Below are positions 36,803 through 45,517 of a stretch of 46,000 nucleotides of DNA, in pieces (position 1 is the first letter of the stretch; each line of letters opens with the position of its first letter). The DNA is from Streptomyces triticirhizae. GTDB taxonomy: Bacteria > Actinomycetota > Actinomycetes > Streptomycetales > Streptomycetaceae. The notes beneath the pieces were generated by a model. That model saw only the letters and a program-made list of their open reading frames with translations, ran no database searches and had not been told where the DNA came from. The stretch lies in assembly GCF_003696235.1 (NCBI RefSeq), contig NZ_RFFJ01000023.1, positions 1-46,000 of the forward strand. Reading direction: 5' to 3'. The position numbers and the translations under genes were made by a program.

Positions 36803-37468
36803 TCACGCCCGCGGAGGAGCCCCCCAGTGCGGCGGCCGGTCCGCCGGCCGCGCCCGCTCGTCGCGCGGGCCGAAGCCCGCCACGCACAGCAGATGGATCA
36901 GCAGCGCGCCGAAGGGCAGGCCCAACAGCACACTCTTCGCGCTGAGTTCGAGCGGCGCGTCGAAGACCTCGTTCTGCTCCAGCTCGGCGATCCGCCCCAC
37001 CACGTCGTCGGTCGGCCCCAGCATCATCCCCAGTTGCCAGGCCAGCCAGGCGCCGAGCCCGGCGCCCAGCGCCAGCCCGACCACGACCCCGACACCCCCC
37101 GCGCGGCGGACCAGGAACGTCACCAGCCCGGTGACCGCGCCAACCCCCAGACCCAGCAGCAGGAAGACCCCGTCGGCCGCGATGGCCTGCTGCCCCTCGG
37201 AGTTGGCCAGCAGCACATCCTCGCCGCGCAGCACCAACGGAACGCGCGGCGCCCGCCAGACCCACAGCAGCCCCAGCGCCACCCCGGTCAGCAGCGCCAC
37301 CGGCACCGCGACCAGCGCTCCGTCGCGTATCTCGCGCCGCCACTCGCGCCCCCCGTCCGCCGCCGGCCGTGGCCGTGGCGCGGCCCAGGGATCGTGCTGC
37401 CCGGCGTGCTGCCCGGCGTGAGGTGCGGCGAGGGAGCGGTGTTCGGGTGCTGGCTGGGGAGAGTCCAC
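36803..37468 (-). CDS. membrane protein of unknown function (DUF2567-like)
   Basis: 221 aa from GTG 37468. The His/Pro/Arg-rich cytoplasmic start is followed by about four helices (near 57-78, 106-126, 130-152 and 184-206). An extracellular-looking segment (APRVPLVLRGEDVLLANSEG) lies between helices one and two. It follows the ABC transporter genes in the same direction, a layout seen in Streptomyces beside dnaE. I do not recognise a functional motif; the DUF2567 label is a loose resemblance. Confidence 0.65.
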   Translation of the reverse strand: MDSPQPAPEHRSLAAPHAGQHAGQHDPWAAPRPRPAADGGREWRREIRDGALVAVPVALLTGVALGLLWVWRAPRVPLVLRGEDVLLANSEGQQAIAADGVFLLLGLGVGAVTGLVTFLVRRAGGVGVVVGLALGAGLGAWLAWQLGMMLGPTDDVVGRIAELEQNEVFDAPLELSAKSVLLGLPFGALLIHLLCVAGFGPRDERARPADRPPHWGAPPRA

Positions 37469-37543
37469 CCCGTCATCCTGCCAGGTACGGCCACCTGTTC
37501 GGCCCGGGGGACGACCGTTTGGCTGACCATCCCACCGGCCGGC

Positions 37544-37559
37544 CCCGCGCGGGCGCGGG
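37544..37559 (-). terminator. short hairpin after the ABC permease gene
   Basis: CCCGCG and CGCGGG pair around CGGG directly after the stop of the minus-strand permease gene at 37560. Weak but well placed. Confidence 0.4.
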
Positions 37560-38456
37560 TCAGGCGCGCGTGGCCCGGCGGTAAGCCCAGGTCGCCAGGG
37601 CCAGGGAGGCGACGCCGACCGCGCCACAGACCCCCAGGTGGGCGGCGACCAGCCCGACGTCGGGCACCGGCTCGAACATCTCGGCGAGCGCGTCCACCCC
37701 GTAGCTTGAGGGCAGCAGCTCCCGGGTCCAGCGCAGCGGCTCCGGCAGCCTGCCGGCCGGCAGCACGCCCAGCAGCAGCGCCGCCGACATGCCCAACTGA
37801 CCCGCGAGGGTGGCCAGTTCCGGCCGGGGCGCGAGCAGCCCCAGGGCCGCCCCGAGACCGGCGAGCGCCGCGCCGGCCAGCGGCACCACGGCCAGCACCA
37901 GCCAGAGCCCGCCCAGCGGCAGCTGGTAGAGCAGCGCCCCGATGACGGCGGTGGCCGCCACCCCGGGCACGGTGAACGACGCGTAGGCGGCGGCCGTGCC
38001 CAGCACCACCGCCGGGGCCGGCACCGGCAGCGTCGCGTAGTGGTCAAGCCCGCCGGCGCGAAGCTGTCCGAAGTACTGGGCGAGGAGGTTGAGCGCGACG
38101 AACGCGACCACCAGCACCGCCGAGCCGGCGACCACCGCCCTTGCCTCGTCGCCGGCGCCGCCGTCCACCACGCCCCGCATCAGGACCATGATCCCGACGG
38201 ACTGGAAGGTGGCGACGAACAGCAGCGGCACCCGGGCCACCCGGGCACGGGAGAGCTGCGCCCGGTAGACGGCGGCGAGCGCGGGCAGCAGCCGGGCCGC
38301 CGGCGCCAGGGCCGCCGGCGCGAGCGCCACCGGCTCCGCGTCCCGCGCGGCCTCCGCCACGCCCCGCTCGGACTCGGTCATCTCCGGCACGGTCTCAATC
38401 ATGTCCTGTGCGGCCTCGGTCATGGTGTGGTCCCGGGCTCGTTCGATCAGGGTCAC
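37560..38456 (-). CDS. ABC transporter permease (ABC-2 type)
   Basis: 298 aa. A charged N-terminus precedes six helices; the layout (helix pairs near 65-120, 140-200 and 265-290) and the LLPSSYGVDALAEMFEP loop fit the ABC-2 export group, including drug and polymer exporters. The GTG at 38456 overlaps the ATPase stop (GTGA); an in-frame ATG at 38423 would shorten it by 11 residues. It pairs with the ATPase encoded before it; the exported compound is unknown. Confidence 0.88.
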   Translation of the reverse strand: MTLIERARDHTMTEAAQDMIETVPEMTESERGVAEAARDAEPVALAPAALAPAARLLPALAAVYRAQLSRARVARVPLLFVATFQSVGIMVLMRGVVDGGAGDEARAVVAGSAVLVVAFVALNLLAQYFGQLRAGGLDHYATLPVPAPAVVLGTAAAYASFTVPGVAATAVIGALLYQLPLGGLWLVLAVVPLAGAALAGLGAALGLLAPRPELATLAGQLGMSAALLLGVLPAGRLPEPLRWTRELLPSSYGVDALAEMFEPVPDVGLVAAHLGVCGAVGVASLALATWAYRRATRA

Positions 38457-39508
38457 TGGCGGGTCAGCCCCTCGCCCCGGCCGCCGAGGGCCAGATAGAC
38501 GTCCTCCAGGCTGGGCGTCGCCAGGGTGAAGTCGTCGAGCGCGGCGAACGCCTCGCCCCCGGTGACGGTGGCGACCACGGCCCTGGCCCGTTCCTGCGGC
38601 AGTCGCAGCGTCCAGCGGCGGCCGGTGACGACGGCCTGCCCGCGCAGCCGGTCGATCTCCGGGACCGCCAGCGGCGGTTCGGCGCGCCACACCAGGTCGA
38701 GCCGGACATGGGCGTCGACCAGGCTCTTGAGCCCGCTCGGGGTGTCGCAGGCGATGACCCGGCCGGCGTCCAGCACCGCGACCCGGTCGAGCACGGTCTC
38801 CGCCTCCAGCACATTGTGGGTGACCAGCAGCACCGTGGTGCCGTGCTCGGCGCGGCGGCGGTCGATCGCGGTCCACACCGCGCGGCGGGCCACCGGGTCC
38901 ATGCCGGCGGTCGGCTCGTCCAGGACCAGCAGCGGGCGGTCGCCGGCGAGGGCGGCGGCCACGCAGGCCAGCCGCCGTTGCCCACCGGAGAGCCGCTTCA
39001 ACGGGCGGCCGGCCAGCGGTTCCAGGCCCAGCTCGGCGAGCACCGCGTCGCGCGTCGCGCGGGCCGCCGGCGCGCTCAGGCCGCGCAGCCTGGCCGTGGT
39101 CTCGGTGGCCAGCGCGACGGTCAACTCGTCGAGCGCGCCCGCCTCCTGGCCGAGGTAGGCCAGCAACCTGGAGGCCAGCTCCGGATGGCGGACGACGTCG
39201 TGGCCGAGCAGCGAGATGCTGCCGGCGTCCGGCCGCAGCAGCCCGGTGAGCTGCCGGACCAGGGTGGTCTTCCCGGCGCCGTTGGGCCCGAGCAGGCCGA
39301 AGATCTCGCCGGCCGAGACCCGCAGGTCGATGTCCTCGTTGGCGGGGCGCGGCGCCGGAGCGGCGTTCCTGCGGCGCCAGCCGCCCTCGGCACGGTAGGT
39401 CTTACACAGACCACGCACGGTCACCACGGCGGACGGTGTCGCTGGGGAGTCCGGTACGCGCGGTGCCATCGTGGTCTGGGGCCCGGCCCGGCCGTTGGAG
39501 GAGGCCAC
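38453..39508 (-). CDS. ABC transporter ATP-binding protein
   Basis: 351 aa. Walker A GPNGAGKTT, signature LSGGQRR, Walker B LLVLDEPTAG and the switch His in LLVTHN are all present. The C-terminal 100 residues form the accessory domain seen in ABC-2 exporter ATPases. The GTG start at 39508 lies seven bases after TAGGCT (39516-39521 on the minus strand) with no ribosome site, suggesting a leaderless mRNA; ATG 39469 is the alternative. Confidence 0.94.
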   Translation of the reverse strand: MASSNGRAGPQTTMAPRVPDSPATPSAVVTVRGLCKTYRAEGGWRRRNAAPAPRPANEDIDLRVSAGEIFGLLGPNGAGKTTLVRQLTGLLRPDAGSISLLGHDVVRHPELASRLLAYLGQEAGALDELTVALATETTARLRGLSAPAARATRDAVLAELGLEPLAGRPLKRLSGGQRRLACVAAALAGDRPLLVLDEPTAGMDPVARRAVWTAIDRRRAEHGTTVLLVTHNVLEAETVLDRVAVLDAGRVIACDTPSGLKSLVDAHVRLDLVWRAEPPLAVPEIDRLRGQAVVTGRRWTLRLPQERARAVVATVTGGEAFAALDDFTLATPSLEDVYLALGGRGEGLTRQ

Positions 39509-39577
39509 GGGCCCGAGCCTACGTCGCCCCGGCCGCGCGGCGGACGCCGGGGCGGGCTTCGCGGCTGGAACGGAAGA

Positions 39578-40783
39578 TCACGAGGGGGCGCGTTCGGCCC
39601 CGGTGCGGCTGTCCACCTCGTGCCAGAAACCGGCCCTGATGGCGTATCTGTCCTGCTCGTCGATCTGGTCGTCCTTGTGCGCCAGCAGCCCGAACCTGGC
39701 CGCGTAGCGGAGGAGTTCGCCGTCGATGCGGTGCGGGATGCGCGGGTACTCGGTGGTCAGCTGGCGCAGCGGCGTCTCGCTGGCGAGCCGCTCGGTCCAG
39801 CGGCGGGCGAAGACCTGCCCGACCTCGAACGGGTCTCCGCTGACCGCCGTGATGTCCTCCTCGCGGTCGGCCCAGCGCTGCTCGGCCGTGGTCAACTGGG
39901 CCAGCGTCGGGAGCGCCGCCGTCTCCGGGGACTCCTCGGGGGCGCCCCGTTCGACCCAGCCCCGGTCGGACGACCAGCGCAGGGTCGCGGTGGCCGGCTG
40001 CGGCAGCGGGCGGCCAAGGGAGGCCAGGTCCTTGGGGGTTGGCACGCCCTTGGCGGTGGGCGCGCTGGCCTGTTCGTCCTCCTCGGACGGGCAGGGCGCT
40101 GGCGCGGGGGCGGAGCCGTTGGTCTGCTGGGCCCCGGCCGCCTCCGCGTGGTCGGCGGACTCGCGCTTCTCCGGCAGCGGGGCGGAGAGGATGGCGGCGA
40201 TGTCGGGCCGCGCCAGGCCACCTTCGGCCTGTGGCTCGCTGACCCGGACCGCGCGGGTGATCCACTGCCGGTCCAGGACCCGGCGCTCGTCGGCCTCGGC
40301 GACCAGGTCCTCGGACTGGTTGTAGTCGCCGTCGGCGGCCTGCACGGCCCACAGGTGCACGGCGACCCCGTGCTCCTTGGCGGACATCAGCCCGGGCAGC
40401 AGGTCCCCGTCGCCGGTCACCAGCACGATGTCGGCGCAGGCCCGGTTGCGCGCCAGCTCGGTCAGCTCGGCGTGCATCGCGGCGTCGACGCCCTTCTGCG
40501 CCCAGCGGCCGTCACTCCGGGTCAACGCGCCGAGGCGGACGGTGACTCGGGGCATCACCCGGAGTCTGCGGTGTTCGGGCTGGGGCACGCGGTCGGGGGC
40601 GCCGTCGAACCAGTAGATCCGGAGCAAATCGCACCCGGTGTCCGCCTCGGCGCGCTCCCGCAGGCCCTGGATGAGTCTGGCGTGGTCCACGGTGATACGC
40701 GGGCGCGCGGGCTCTCCGGCGAGCAGGCTGGCGGCGGCTCCCAACAGGTAGCCCGCGTCCACCAGCACGACGCAGCGGTCCAC
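39578..40783 (-). CDS. NYN-domain (PIN-like) protein
   Basis: 401 aa. The N-terminal NYN nuclease-type domain shows the acidic residues of the fold: VVLVDAGYLLG, YWFDGAPDR, QKGVDAAMHAEL and DIVLVTGDGDLLPGL. A long Pro/Ala/Glu-rich linker follows (about 205-290), then a helical C-terminal domain (about 300-395) of the kind conserved in Streptomyces homologues. A ribonuclease role is likely by fold but unproven. The GTG at 40783 is chosen because VDRCVVLVDAG is the natural N-terminus. Confidence 0.9.
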   Translation of the reverse strand: MDRCVVLVDAGYLLGAAASLLAGEPARPRITVDHARLIQGLRERAEADTGCDLLRIYWFDGAPDRVPQPEHRRLRVMPRVTVRLGALTRSDGRWAQKGVDAAMHAELTELARNRACADIVLVTGDGDLLPGLMSAKEHGVAVHLWAVQAADGDYNQSEDLVAEADERRVLDRQWITRAVRVSEPQAEGGLARPDIAAILSAPLPEKRESADHAEAAGAQQTNGSAPAPAPCPSEEDEQASAPTAKGVPTPKDLASLGRPLPQPATATLRWSSDRGWVERGAPEESPETAALPTLAQLTTAEQRWADREEDITAVSGDPFEVGQVFARRWTERLASETPLRQLTTEYPRIPHRIDGELLRYAARFGLLAHKDDQIDEQDRYAIRAGFWHEVDSRTGAERAPS

Positions 40784-40966
40784 GTGACACCATCCCTTCG
40801 CCGAACGTTTCATTGAGTCTGCCCGACCACGCGCCGGTTAACTGCGCCAACTCGATCTTCGGCGTGGCGAGTCCGGCCGGTCACCACACGAGATGACTTG
40901 CCCGAAATGCGAAGTTGGCCGGTTCGTGCCACGCTGGTCCTGCCGCACCTTTCAGGAGGAGGCGAC

Positions 40967-41098
40967 ATGGCCAAGGACAAGAACCGCCAACGTCAACGCG
41001 AGTCGGAACGACGCGACCAGCCGCAGCCCAGAAGCGAGGCACCGGCGACGGAGGAGCAGAAGACCCGGAAACGGGAAAGGCGATTCGGGCACAACTGA
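40967..41098 (+). CDS. small basic conserved protein ending RFGHN
   Basis: 43 aa: MAKDKNRQRQRESERRDQPQ and onward, ending TRKRERRFGHN. It has a strong ribosome site (AGGAGGAG, 40954-40961) and a dedicated terminator right after. Short Lys/Arg/Gln-rich proteins with a KRFGHN-type ending are widespread in Streptomyces; function unknown. Probably disordered. Confidence 0.8.
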   Translation: MAKDKNRQRQRESERRDQPQPRSEAPATEEQKTRKRERRFGHN

Positions 41099-41113
41099 GT
41101 TCGAGACGCGCGA

Positions 41114-41157
41114 GCGAATGCCCGGGACGGTTCCCGTTCCGGGCATTCGCCTGTTTT
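41114..41157 (+). terminator. intrinsic terminator after the small basic gene
   Basis: GCGAATGCCCGG (41114-41125) and CCGGGCATTCGC (41139-41150) form a perfect 12-bp stem with a 13-base loop, followed by CTGTTTT. This is the only terminator in the window with a real T-run. Confidence 0.9.
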
Positions 41158-41249
41158 CCGCCGGCGTCTCCCGACGGACGTTTCCGACGTGTGTTCCCCG
41201 GCGGGTGTTTCCGGCAGGTGTTTCCCAACGGGCCACGTCCGGCGGGAAC

Positions 41250-41537
41250 TCAGTCGGTGAAGCCGTGCCGTTCGTGCGCGGCGGCGAACGAGCCGGCGTT
41301 GGCGAGCGCCGACGGCGCGGCATGGGCTATCGGGGCGGGGCCGTGCACGATGTCCCACGCCTCGTGGACGCACCGGAGCCGGTCCTCGAAAGCCGCGCCG
41401 TGGAAATACCGCGCGAGTGCGTGCACCGCCTCCTCCCGCGAAACACGCACCTCGCGCAACAGAAACACCGCCTTGTCGATCATTCGAGCTTCCACGGAAA
41501 TCCGCCCCTTCGGCAGGCGATCCCGGTCCGTCGACAC
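41250..41537 (-). CDS. small helical protein, weakly ANTAR-like
   Basis: 95 aa from GTG 41537. Residues about 13-60 read SVEARMIDKAVFLLREVRVS, then REEAVHALARYFHGAAFEDR, a three-helix pattern with the R-x-I-D-K-A and E-E-A positions of RNA-binding ANTAR domains, but the match is weak and there is no sensor domain. It lies 66 bp after the dnaE stop on the same strand. It could also be a lineage-specific hypothetical protein. Confidence 0.5.
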   Translation of the reverse strand: MSTDRDRLPKGRISVEARMIDKAVFLLREVRVSREEAVHALARYFHGAAFEDRLRCVHEAWDIVHGPAPIAHAAPSALANAGSFAAAHERHGFTD

Positions 41538-41603
41538 CGCCGGGATCTCACTCCCTACCGAAGGTAGCTCCGCGCCTTTCCCGAATCGGTAAAGCCGGCT
41601 CCA

Positions 41604-44600
41604 TCATCCCGCCAAACAGGAGGGCCCCAGGAGCGCTTTCAGGTCACCGAAGAGCGCCGGGTCGGCCTGCACGCGGTGCCGGTCGAGCCGGAGCACCGTG
41701 GTGGTGCGCGAACCCGCCAGGCGCACCCGTACCTCCGTCGGCCCCCGGTGCTGGCCCAGCACCTCGCCGAGCCGCTCGACCAGCGGCGGGGTGACCTTGA
41801 CCGTGGGGATGGTGATGGTGACCGGGGCGTTGGCCGATGCCTCGCTGAGGTCCGGCACCATCAGCTCCATCGCCACCAGGCGCGGCACGTCCTCCCGCTT
41901 GTCGAGGCGCCCCTTGACGAACACCACGGCGTCCTCGACCAGTTGGGTGGAGACCAGCTGGTAGGAGGCGGGGAAGAACATGCAGTCGATGGAGCCCGCC
42001 AGATCCTCCACGGTGGCGATGGCCCACGCGTTGCCCTGCTTGGTCATCTTCCGCTGGAGCCCGGAGATGATGCCGCCGATGGTGACGATCGCGCCGTCCG
42101 AGTAGTCGCCGCCGTTGAGCGCCGAGATCGCCGCGTCGGCCTTCTCGTCCAGCACGTGCTCGATGCCGAAGAGCGGGTGGTCGGAGACATAGAGCCCGAG
42201 CATCTCCCGCTCCTGGGCCAGCAGATAGGCCTTCTCCCACTCCTCCTCGGAGAAGACCACGTCCATCCCGAAGCCGGGCCCGTCCCGGTCGTCGGCCGCG
42301 TCGCCCATCCCGCCGAAGAGGTCGAACTGCCCCTCGGCCTCCTTGCGCTTGACCTGCACCACGTTGTCGATCATCGACTCGAAGTGCTGGGTGAGGCCCT
42401 TGCGGGTGTGGTTGAGCGCGTCGAAGGCGCCGGCCTTGATCAGCGACTCGATGGTGCGCTTGTTGCAGACCACGGCCTCGACCTTGTCGAGGAAGTCGGG
42501 GAACGAGCTGTACTTCCCCTTGGCCTTGCGGGTGGCCACGATCGAGTCCACCACGTTCTGGCCCACGTTCCTGACCGCCGTCAGGCCGAAGACGATCACG
42601 TCGTCCCCACGCGGGGTGAAGTGCGCCTCGGACTCGTTGACGTCCGGCGGCAGCACCCGGATGCCCATCCGGCGGCACTCGTTGAGGTAGACCGCCGACT
42701 TGTCCTTGTCGTCGCGGACGGAGGTGAGCAGCGCCGCCATGTACTCGGCCGGGTAGTTGGCCTTGAGGTACGCGGTCCAGTAGGTGACCAGGCCGTAGGC
42801 GGAGGAGTGCGCCTTGTTGAACGCGTAACCGGAGAACGGGACCAGAACGTCCCAGACGGCCTGGATCGCCTCGTCCGAGTAGCCGTTCTCCCGCATCCCC
42901 TTCTGGAAGGGGACGAACTCCTTGTCGAGGATCTCCTTCTTCTTCTTGCCCATCGCCCGGCGGAGCAGGTCCGCTTGTCCGAGCGAGTAGCCGGCGAGCA
43001 CCTGGGCGGCCTTCTGCACCTGCTCCTGGTAGACGATCAGGCCGTAGGTGACGTCCAGCACCTCGCGGAGCGGTTCCTCCAGCTCCTTGTGGATCGGGGT
43101 GATCTCCTGCTGGCCGTTCTTCCGGAGCGCGTAGTTGATGTGCGAGTTCATGCCCATCGGGCCCGGCCGGTACAGGGCGCCGACGGCGGAGATGTCCTCG
43201 AAGTCGGTGGGCTTCATCATCCGCAGCAGCGAGCGCATCGGCCCGCCGTCGAACTGGAAGACGCCCAACGTGTCGCCCCGGCCGAGGAGTTCGAAGGTCT
43301 TGGGGTCGTCCAGCGTGAGGTCGAGGAGCTTGATGTCGACGCCCTTGTTCTGCTTGATCAGCTTGACCGCGTCGTCCATGATCGTCAGGTTCCGCAGGCC
43401 CAGGAAGTCCATCTTCAGCAGGCCGAGCGACTCGCACGTCGGATAGTCCCACTGCGTGACGACCACGCCGTCGTTCTTCGGCGCGAAGAGCGGAACGTGG
43501 TCGACGAGCCGCTCACTTGACATGATCACGCCGGCGGCGTGCATCCCCATCTGCCGGACGAGGCCCTCCAGGCCCTTCGCGGTGTCGATCACCTTCCGCA
43601 CGTCGGGTTCGTTCTCGTACATCGACCTGACCTCGCCCGCCTCGCTGTAGCGCGGGTGGTCCTTGTCGGTGATGCCGGAGAGCGGGATGCCCTTGCCCAG
43701 GACGTCGGCCGGCATCGCCTTGGTGATGCGGTCGCCCATGGCATAGGGGTAGCCGAGCACCCGGGAGGCGTCCTTGATGGCCGCCTTGGCCTTGATGGTG
43801 CCGTAGGTGCCGATCATCGAGACCTTGTCGGCGCCGTACTTCTCGGTGACGTAACGGATCACCTCACCCCGCCTGCGCTCGTCGAAGTCGATGTCGACGT
43901 CGGGCATGGAGACGCGCTCCGGATTGAGGAACCGCTCGAAGATCAGGCCGTGTTCGAGCGGGTCGAGGTCGGTGATGCCCATGGCGTAGGACACCAGCGA
44001 GCCGGCCGCCGAGCCACGGCCCGGGCCCACCGCGATGCCCTGCTGCTTGGCCCACATGATGAAGTCGGCGACCACGAGGAAGTACCCGGGGAACCCCATC
44101 TGGATGATGACGCCCATCTCGTACTCGGCCTGCCGCTGCCGGTCCTCCGGCACCCCACCCGGGTAGCGCCTGGCCAGGCCGCGCCTGACCTCCTCCTGGA
44201 ACCAGGTGACCTCGGTGTACCCCTCGGGGACGTCGAACTTGGGCATCAGGTCGCGCGGCTCGAACCAACCGGAGATGTCGACCTGTTCGGCCACCAGCCG
44301 GGTGTTGGCGCAGCCCTGCTGCCAGGCGTCCGAGGAGTCGATCGCGTACATCTCCTCGGGCGACTTCAGGTAGTAGCCGGTGCCGTCGAAGCGGAAGCGG
44401 TCGGGGTCGGAGAGGTTCTTCCCGGTCTGCACGCACAGCAGCGCGTCGTGGGCGTCGGCCTCCTGCGCGTAGGTGTAGTGCGAGTCGTTGGTGACCAGCG
44501 GCGGGATGCCCAGCTTCCGGCCGATCTCCAGCAGCCCGTCGCGGACCCGGTTCTCGATCTCCAGGCCGTGGTCCATCAGTTCGAGGAAGTAGCGGTCCTT

Positions 44601-45146
44601 CCCGAAGATGTCCTGGTAGTCGGCCGCCGCCCTGAGCGCCTCCTCGGGCTGGCCGAGCCGCAGCCGGGTCTGCACCTCGCCCGAGGGGCAGCCGGTGGAG
44701 GCGATCAGGCCCTCCGAGTACTGGGAGATGGTCTCCTTGTCCATCCGGGGCCACTTGACGAAGAAGCCCTCGGTGTAGGCGTCGGAGGAGAGCCGGAAGA
44801 GGTTGTGCAGCCCGGTCGCGTTGGAGGCCCAGATCGTCTTGTGGGTGTAACCACCCGAACCGGAGACGTCGTCCCTCTTCTGGTGCGGCTGGCCCCAGGT
44901 CACCCGCCGCTTGTGGCGGCGCGACTCGGGCGCCACATACGCCTCGATCCCGATGATCGGCGTGACGTCGGCCGCCCGCGCCTGTTGGAAGAAGTCGTAG
45001 GCGCCGTGCAGGTTGCCGTGGTCGGTGACCGCGATGTGGGACATGCCCATCTCCTGACAGGCCCGGAACATGTCCTTGAGCCGGGCCGCACCGTCCAGCA
45101 GCGAGTACTGGGTGTGCACATGCAGGTGGGTGAAGGGCTTGCTCAC
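41604..45146 (-). CDS. dnaE: DNA polymerase III alpha subunit DnaE
   Basis: 1180 aa, the expected size for the replicative polymerase of actinobacteria. The N-terminal PHP domain begins THLHVHTQYSLLDG (residues 6-19) with TDHGN intact. The palm domain carries the catalytic acids in MPDVDIDFDERRR (about 412-424). The fingers region includes GRGSAAGSLVSYAMG, and the C-terminal part has the OB-fold (GGIISGLQRKMTKQG). The GTG at 45146 gives VSKPFTHLH, the usual start. A TAAGGT -10 candidate lies at 45239-45244 on the minus strand. Confidence 0.98.
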   Translation of the reverse strand: MSKPFTHLHVHTQYSLLDGAARLKDMFRACQEMGMSHIAVTDHGNLHGAYDFFQQARAADVTPIIGIEAYVAPESRRHKRRVTWGQPHQKRDDVSGSGGYTHKTIWASNATGLHNLFRLSSDAYTEGFFVKWPRMDKETISQYSEGLIASTGCPSGEVQTRLRLGQPEEALRAAADYQDIFGKDRYFLELMDHGLEIENRVRDGLLEIGRKLGIPPLVTNDSHYTYAQEADAHDALLCVQTGKNLSDPDRFRFDGTGYYLKSPEEMYAIDSSDAWQQGCANTRLVAEQVDISGWFEPRDLMPKFDVPEGYTEVTWFQEEVRRGLARRYPGGVPEDRQRQAEYEMGVIIQMGFPGYFLVVADFIMWAKQQGIAVGPGRGSAAGSLVSYAMGITDLDPLEHGLIFERFLNPERVSMPDVDIDFDERRRGEVIRYVTEKYGADKVSMIGTYGTIKAKAAIKDASRVLGYPYAMGDRITKAMPADVLGKGIPLSGITDKDHPRYSEAGEVRSMYENEPDVRKVIDTAKGLEGLVRQMGMHAAGVIMSSERLVDHVPLFAPKNDGVVVTQWDYPTCESLGLLKMDFLGLRNLTIMDDAVKLIKQNKGVDIKLLDLTLDDPKTFELLGRGDTLGVFQFDGGPMRSLLRMMKPTDFEDISAVGALYRPGPMGMNSHINYALRKNGQQEITPIHKELEEPLREVLDVTYGLIVYQEQVQKAAQVLAGYSLGQADLLRRAMGKKKKEILDKEFVPFQKGMRENGYSDEAIQAVWDVLVPFSGYAFNKAHSSAYGLVTYWTAYLKANYPAEYMAALLTSVRDDKDKSAVYLNECRRMGIRVLPPDVNESEAHFTPRGDDVIVFGLTAVRNVGQNVVDSIVATRKAKGKYSSFPDFLDKVEAVVCNKRTIESLIKAGAFDALNHTRKGLTQHFESMIDNVVQVKRKEAEGQFDLFGGMGDAADDRDGPGFGMDVVFSEEEWEKAYLLAQEREMLGLYVSDHPLFGIEHVLDEKADAAISALNGGDYSDGAIVTIGGIISGLQRKMTKQGNAWAIATVEDLAGSIDCMFFPASYQLVSTQLVEDAVVFVKGRLDKREDVPRLVAMELMVPDLSEASANAPVTITIPTVKVTPPLVERLGEVLGQHRGPTEVRVRLAGSRTTTVLRLDRHRVQADPALFGDLKALLGPSCLAG

Positions 45147-45517
45147 TCCACGGGCCTTCCGCAGCAGGGTCAGGGTCGTCTGGGGCGCAGGCGCCCGGGA
45201 CCGACCGGCCGCTCGAAGGGGCGCGCGCCAGGACACCGACCTTACCTCTGGTCCCGCCCGTTGATCCCTCCCTCCCCCGCCCCGCCAGCCCGGGTGTTTC
45301 CGCAGGTCACACTGGGTTCCTCGGGCAACGCCCAAGGTCAGCGGCGGTCCCGGAAGGCTTGCGGAAACCGACCGGAAATCGGCCACGGGCACCCTGCGCC
45401 ACCGCCGTCACACGGTGCGGTCACGGAGCGGTCGAGAGGCCGGGTGCGAGCCGGGTGCGAGCCGGGACTCCCCCGCCCGTATCCAGTCGCCGTCGGCTCG
45501 TGGCACACTCGGCAACG
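45147..45517. other. divergent intergenic region upstream of dnaE
   Basis: 370 bp with no supported gene. It holds the probable dnaE promoter (TAAGGT -10 on minus, 45239-45244, no clear -35), two tandem 11-bp units (GGAAACCGACC/GGAAATCGGCC, 45363-45384), and two tandem copies of CCGGGTGCGAG (45440-45461) shortly before the plus-strand gene at 45518. Confidence 0.5.

Noticed and set aside
40893..41592. Overlapping long plus-strand readings around the small basic gene
   Set aside because: They cross a clear intrinsic terminator at 41114-41157; only the 43-codon frame has a strong ribosome site.
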